From Phycisphaerales bacterium (GTDB lineage Bacteria > Planctomycetota > Phycisphaerae > Tepidisphaerales > Tepidisphaeraceae), in the NCBI GenBank assembly GCA_028288905.1, contig JAQGHJ010000925.1, positions 1 through 8,996 of the forward strand: a DNA stretch of 8,996 bases, given 5' to 3'. Both the position numbers and the translations under genes were made by a program. This document shows, one piece after another, positions 5,873 through 8,996 of this stretch; within the stretch, counting starts at the first letter, position 1; each line of letters opens with the position of its first letter. Below the pieces are notes generated by a model that had not been told where the DNA came from, did no database searches, and saw only the letters and a list, made by a program, of their open reading frames with translations.

Positions 5873-7363
5873 ATGCATTGGGTCGTCGCGCGGTGGGCCT
5901 TCGTCTTTTTCGCCTTCTGCGGCGCGGCCGGCGTGCTGGGGGCAACCGCCCGGGCCGCCGACGCGGCCGCCGCGCCGGGTCGCCGGCCGCCGAACGTGCT
6001 GCTGATCCTGGCCGACGACCAGGGGTGGCGTGACACGGGGTACACCGGGTCGGACTACTACGAAACCCCGAACCTCGACCGGCTGGCCAGGGAGGGGATG
6101 GCGTTCACTAACGCCTACGCCGGGGCCGGCAACTGCGCCCCCAGCCGGGCGTGCCTGCTGTCGGGGCTGTATGGCCCGCGGCACGGGGTGTACGCCGTCG
6201 GGGACACCGACCGCGGCCCGCCGAACAAGTTCCGGCTCGTCCCTGTCCCGAACAAGCACGGGCTGGCCGGGTCGTACGTGACGGTGGCCGAGGCGATGCG
6301 GGCGGCCGGGTACGCGACCGGCATCTTCGGCAAGTGGCACCTGAGCGGGAAGGACGGGGCGAGCCAGGCCGAGCAGGGGTTCGACGCCGTGTTCGACGCC
6401 GGCACGACCGGCCGCCCTCGGATCGGCAACGACCCCAAGGGCGCGTTCTCGATCACCGACCGGGCCGCCGCGTTCATGGAGGCGAACCGGGACAAGCCGT
6501 TCTTCTGCTACGTCCCGCACCACGCGATCCACGGCCCGCTCGAGGCCCGGGAGGCGTCGCTCGCCAAGTTCAAGGCCAAGCCGGCCGGCAAGCAGCACGA
6601 CAACGCGCTCTACGCCGCCTGCCTGTACGACTTCGACGAGGCCGTCGGCCGGTTGCTGAAGAAGCTGGCCGACCTGAAGCTGGACCGGGACACGCTCGTC
6701 GTGTTCACGTCGGACAACGGCGGGACGCCGAAGTCGTCGCAAGAGCCGCTCCGCGGGAACAAGGGGTGCTACTACGAGGGCGGCATCCGCGAGCCGATGA
6801 TCGTCCGCTGGCCGGGCGTGGTGGTGGCCGGCAGCACGTGCGACGTGCCGGTTGTGAACCTCGACTTCTACCCGACGTTCCTCGCTGCCGCCGGGGCCAA
6901 GCCCGCGCCGGGCCAAATGCTCGACGGCGAGTCGCTACTGCCGCTGTTCAAGGGCGGCAAGTCACTCCAACGGCCGGCGATCTTCTGGCACTTTCCCGGC
7001 TACCTCGACGTGCCGGTCACCCGCGGCCGGGACCCGCTGTTCCGCACCCGCCCGGTGACGGCCATGCGGGCCGGCGACTACAAGGTGCTTCTGTACCACG
7101 AGGAGTGGCAACTCGACGGCGGCCGGGCGAAGGTCGCCACGAACAACGCCGTCGAGGTCTACAACTTGGCGACCGACGCCGGCGAGCGGATCAACCTCGC
7201 CCGAACCGACCCGAAGAAGCGGGAAGAGCTGCTCGACCTGCTGCTGGATTGGATGAAGAAGGCGGACGCGAAGATGCCCGACCAGCCGAACGTCAAGTAC
7301 GACCCAACTGGCAAGCCGAAGCCGGGGAAGAAGGCGAACGGGAAGCTGGACGACGGGGACTGA
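5873..7363 (+). CDS. Secreted sulfatase (arylsulfatase family, formylglycine type)
   Basis: A 496-residue exported enzyme that hydrolyses sulfate esters, as planctomycetes do with sulfated polysaccharides. Residues 1-28 are a signal peptide with a hydrophobic core and an A-R-A cleavage site. The mature part opens with NVLLILADDQG, giving the metal-binding pair Asp48-Asp49. CAPSRACLLSG starts at Cys88, the residue that an anaerobic or formylglycine-generating maturase turns into formylglycine. Other active-site elements are GKWHL (Lys154, His156), the histidines in PHHAIHG (216-221), Asp281-Asn282 in SDNGG and Lys297 in RGNKG. The length is normal for the family, and the C-terminus is Lys/Gly-rich. 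The ATG at 5873 is preceded by GAGAGG five bases upstream; a reading from 5687 would lose the signal peptide and is rejected. The substrate cannot be told. No maturase gene is in the window. It is transcribed alone. Confidence 0.95.
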   Translation: MHWVVARWAFVFFAFCGAAGVLGATARAADAAAAPGRRPPNVLLILADDQGWRDTGYTGSDYYETPNLDRLAREGMAFTNAYAGAGNCAPSRACLLSGLYGPRHGVYAVGDTDRGPPNKFRLVPVPNKHGLAGSYVTVAEAMRAAGYATGIFGKWHLSGKDGASQAEQGFDAVFDAGTTGRPRIGNDPKGAFSITDRAAAFMEANRDKPFFCYVPHHAIHGPLEAREASLAKFKAKPAGKQHDNALYAACLYDFDEAVGRLLKKLADLKLDRDTLVVFTSDNGGTPKSSQEPLRGNKGCYYEGGIREPMIVRWPGVVVAGSTCDVPVVNLDFYPTFLAAAGAKPAPGQMLDGESLLPLFKGGKSLQRPAIFWHFPGYLDVPVTRGRDPLFRTRPVTAMRAGDYKVLLYHEEWQLDGGRAKVATNNAVEVYNLATDAGERINLARTDPKKREELLDLLLDWMKKADAKMPDQPNVKYDPTGKPKPGKKANGKLDDGD

Positions 7364-7420
7364 GCCGACGAGGGCCAAGACCGGCACCGTCTCGCCGGCC
7401 GCGGCGGACCGGCCCCGCGG

Positions 7421-8296
7421 TCAGAGCCGTTCGTACGGCAGGTCGAACAGTTGGGCGGCCGCATCCACGTCGCCGGTGTCGAACCCCTGGCGGAACCAGC
7501 GGGCCCGCTGCGCCGACGTGCCGTGGGTGAACGAGTCGGGCACCACCCGTCCGCGGGCCTGCTTCTGCAGGCGGTCGTCCCCGATCTGGTGGGCCGCGTT
7601 CAGGGCAGTCTCTAGGTCGCCCTTCTCCAGGAAGTGGAACTTCTGCTCGCCGTAGTGGGCCCAGACGCCGGCGAGGTAGTCGGCCTGGAGCTCCAGCCGG
7701 ACCGACGCGCGGTTGGCCGCCGCCTTGTCCCCGCCGGCCCGGGCCCGCAGGTCGTCCGCCCGGCGGGAGTACCCCAGCAGCCGCTGGACGTGGTGCCCGA
7801 CCTCGTGGGCAACGACGTACGCCCGGGCAAAGTCGCCGGGGGCGTTGAGCTGCCGCTGCATGTCCTGGTAGAAGCCCAGGTCGATGTACACCCGCGAGTC
7901 GCCGGGGCAGTAGAACGGCCCGACGGCCGCGTCGGCCTGCCCGCACGCCGACTCGACCTGCCCGCTGAACAGCACCAGCGTCGGGTCCTGGTACGTCCGG
8001 CCCATTGCCCGGAACCGCTCGCCCCAAACGACCTCGGTGTCGCGGAGGATGACCTTGGTGAACTTGGCCGCCGGCTCCTCGGCCGGGTCGACCGCCTGCG
8101 TCTGACCACCGCCCGCCCCGCCGGCCCCGCCGCCGTTGATGACCTGGGCAACCTGGGCCGGGTCCTTGTGCAACAGCAGGGACACTAGGAGCACGACGAT
8201 CAGGCTCCCGCCCCCAAGGGCGGCCGCCCCGCCCTTCATGCCGATGCCCCGGCGGTCCTCGACGTTGGCGCTTTCCTCTTGGCCGTCCAGTTTCAT
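7421..8296 (-). CDS. ypfJ: YpfJ-family neutral zinc metallopeptidase
   Basis: A 291-residue membrane-anchored protein of the YpfJ family (putative neutral zinc metallopeptidase). The N-terminus KLDGQEESANVEDRRG is the family's opening signature. It is followed by one membrane helix (about 29-42) and a Gly-rich linker (55-64). The catalytic domain has HEVGH at 164-168, so His164 and His168 bind zinc and Glu165 is the catalytic base. LELQADYLAGVW (201-212) supplies the likely third ligand, Glu202 or Asp206. Cys118 and Cys130 may form a disulfide outside the cell. DSFTHGTSAQRARWFRQGFDTGD is the conserved end of the family. The ATG at 8296 has GAGAGG seven bases upstream. The gene converges with the sulfatase (57 bp between stops, no clear terminator) and diverges from the ankyrin gene. 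The physiological substrate is unknown across the family. Confidence 0.95.
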   Translation of the reverse strand: MKLDGQEESANVEDRRGIGMKGGAAALGGGSLIVVLLVSLLLHKDPAQVAQVINGGGAGGAGGGQTQAVDPAEEPAAKFTKVILRDTEVVWGERFRAMGRTYQDPTLVLFSGQVESACGQADAAVGPFYCPGDSRVYIDLGFYQDMQRQLNAPGDFARAYVVAHEVGHHVQRLLGYSRRADDLRARAGGDKAAANRASVRLELQADYLAGVWAHYGEQKFHFLEKGDLETALNAAHQIGDDRLQKQARGRVVPDSFTHGTSAQRARWFRQGFDTGDVDAAAQLFDLPYERL

Positions 8297-8432
8297 GTGC
8301 GTGCCTCTCGGCGGTCAGGGGGCGGGAATAGACGGCCCGAAATGTAGCGGGCCGGCGGACGGGACAGAACGGCGTAATACCGGCGGGACCGTGGCTCGGT
8401 CGAAGTCATGGTACGGTGAGCCCACGCGGTGG

Positions 8433-8460
8433 TTGACACGCTCTTGCGGCGTCCGATGAT
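8433..8460 (+). promoter_or_regulatory. Sigma70-type promoter of the ankyrin gene
   Basis: A perfect -35 box TTGACA (8433-8438) is followed by a 16-bp spacer and GATGAT (8455-8460, four of six bases of the -10 consensus). The start site would be near 8467, giving a leader of about 30 bases that contains the ribosome-binding site. The rest of the 199-bp gap (8297-8495) holds a 7-bp hairpin (8333-8339 with 8348-8354) in the leader of the leftward peptidase gene and nothing else I can name. Confidence 0.5.
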
Positions 8461-8485
8461 GTTTGGCTGACCGAACACATCCATC

Positions 8486-8490
8486 GGAGA
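8486..8490 (+). promoter_or_regulatory. Ribosome-binding site that fixes the ankyrin start
   Basis: GGAGA lies five bases before the ATG at 8496. It is the best Shine-Dalgarno of the right half and supports that start. Confidence 0.6.
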
Positions 8491-8495
8491 ACGCC

Positions 8496-8996
8496 ATGCG
8501 AGTCGCCCGCGTCGCCGCGTGCTCGGCCTTCGCCCTTGCCGCCACCAGTTTGTTCCGTCCCGCGGCTTTCTTGGCTGACACGCCCGGATCGGTCGCGTTC
8601 GCCCAAGACGCCAAGCTGACCGGCGACCTCGCCAAGGCGATCCGGGCGGGGGACCTGGAGGCCGTCAAAGAAGCGGTGGGGAAGGGGGCCGACCTCAACG
8701 CGCTCGACGAGCGGAAGATACCGCCGATCGGGGCGGCCGCCCTGCTGGGCAAGACGGACATCATTGAATACCTGGCCGACAAGGGGGCGGACGTCAACCG
8801 GAACGACGGGTTCGGGTTCACCCCGCTGATGTGTGCCGCCCAGCGCGGGCAAGCGGGGGCCGTCCGGATGCTGCTCAAGCACGGGGCCGACCCGGTCGCC
8901 AAGGGCGGGAACCACCTGGACGCGATGACGGTCGCGCTGCCGAAGGGGCCGGCCGACCCGCTGTTCGACGGCAAGCAGTCGGTCCAGAAGATCCTT
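8496..8996 (+). CDS. Exported ankyrin-repeat protein (3' partial)
   Basis: The frame is open to the right edge; 167 residues are visible. Residues 1 to about 36 form a likely signal peptide: Arg near the start, a hydrophobic core ACSAFALAATSLF (8-20) and AFA before Gln37. Ankyrin repeats follow. The first (about 44-70) contains AIRAGDLEAVKEAVGKGADLN. The second (about 75-104) has GKTDIIEYLADKGADVN. The third (about 106-135) has the canonical GFTPLMCAAQRGQAGAVRMLLKHGADP. A fourth begins around 138 but is diverged (HLDAMTVAL). Ankyrin repeats bind other proteins, so this is probably a periplasmic or surface binding protein; the partner is unknown. It diverges from the YpfJ-type peptidase and has its own promoter. 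Bacterial ankyrin proteins of this kind are sometimes partners of nearby exported enzymes, but nothing here proves a link. Confidence 0.92.
   Translation, partial: MRVARVAACSAFALAATSLFRPAAFLADTPGSVAFAQDAKLTGDLAKAIRAGDLEAVKEAVGKGADLNALDERKIPPIGAAALLGKTDIIEYLADKGADVNRNDGFGFTPLMCAAQRGQAGAVRMLLKHGADPVAKGGNHLDAMTVALPKGPADPLFDGKQSVQKIL

Noticed and set aside
5553..6045. Short reading frames across the hairpin region
   Set aside because: They simply translate the inverted repeats and the antisense of the sulfatase start; no start signal or protein-like composition supports them.
7364..7420. Terminator between the convergent sulfatase and peptidase genes
   Set aside because: Only short imperfect GC pairings were found and no T-run on either strand.
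8315..8974. Minus-strand reading frames opposite the ankyrin gene
   Set aside because: The plus-strand frame has a promoter, a ribosome-binding site, a signal peptide and clear ankyrin repeats.

Overview
The window is a GC-rich bacterial chromosomal segment that most resembles a planctomycete of the Gemmata group. This rests on the GC bias of the codons, a secreted formylglycine-type sulfatase, a likely ABA-sandwich protein of a kind common in those genomes, and large membrane proteins of no named family. The taxonomy is inferred from gene content alone. There is no CRISPR array, insertion sequence, integrase or plasmid gene.

Layout, left to right. (1) 1-3311, + strand: a large membrane protein, open at the left edge, with an N-terminal region that looks like a type-1 periplasmic-binding fold followed by about eight membrane segments. 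It is followed after 35 bp by a 131-residue protein that reads like a degenerate CheY receiver. The two are probably one transcription unit. (2) 3345-3525: a complete tRNA-Gly(GCC) gene with its own promoter and a perfect 12-bp, GCAA-capped terminator. A second terminator-like hairpin, facing the minus strand, overlaps its -35 box. (3) 3585-4223, - strand: a likely ABA-sandwich protein with an Asp-Gly-rich insert, preceded by a pair of 11-bp repeats around a weak promoter. (4) 4371-5513, - strand: a RidA-family protein, then a short ArgA-like GNAT acetyltransferase. The gap between them holds two oppositely oriented heptanucleotide arrays, one of which supplies the ridA-like stop codon and last residues. 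(5) 5514-5872: a divergent intergenic region with two related hairpins inside longer inverted repeats, possibly a dispersed element. (6) 5873-7363, + strand: the sulfatase. (7) 7421-8296, - strand: a YpfJ-family zinc metallopeptidase. (8) 8496-8996, + strand: an exported ankyrin-repeat protein, cut by the right edge and preceded by a good promoter.

Most of the window is housekeeping or accessory metabolism in short, separately transcribed units. RidA (imine/enamine deaminase) and the GNAT protein would fit a small amino-acid metabolism unit. The least explained coding material is the sensor-like membrane protein with its receiver-like partner. The least explained non-coding material is the heptamer arrays and the tandem hairpins.
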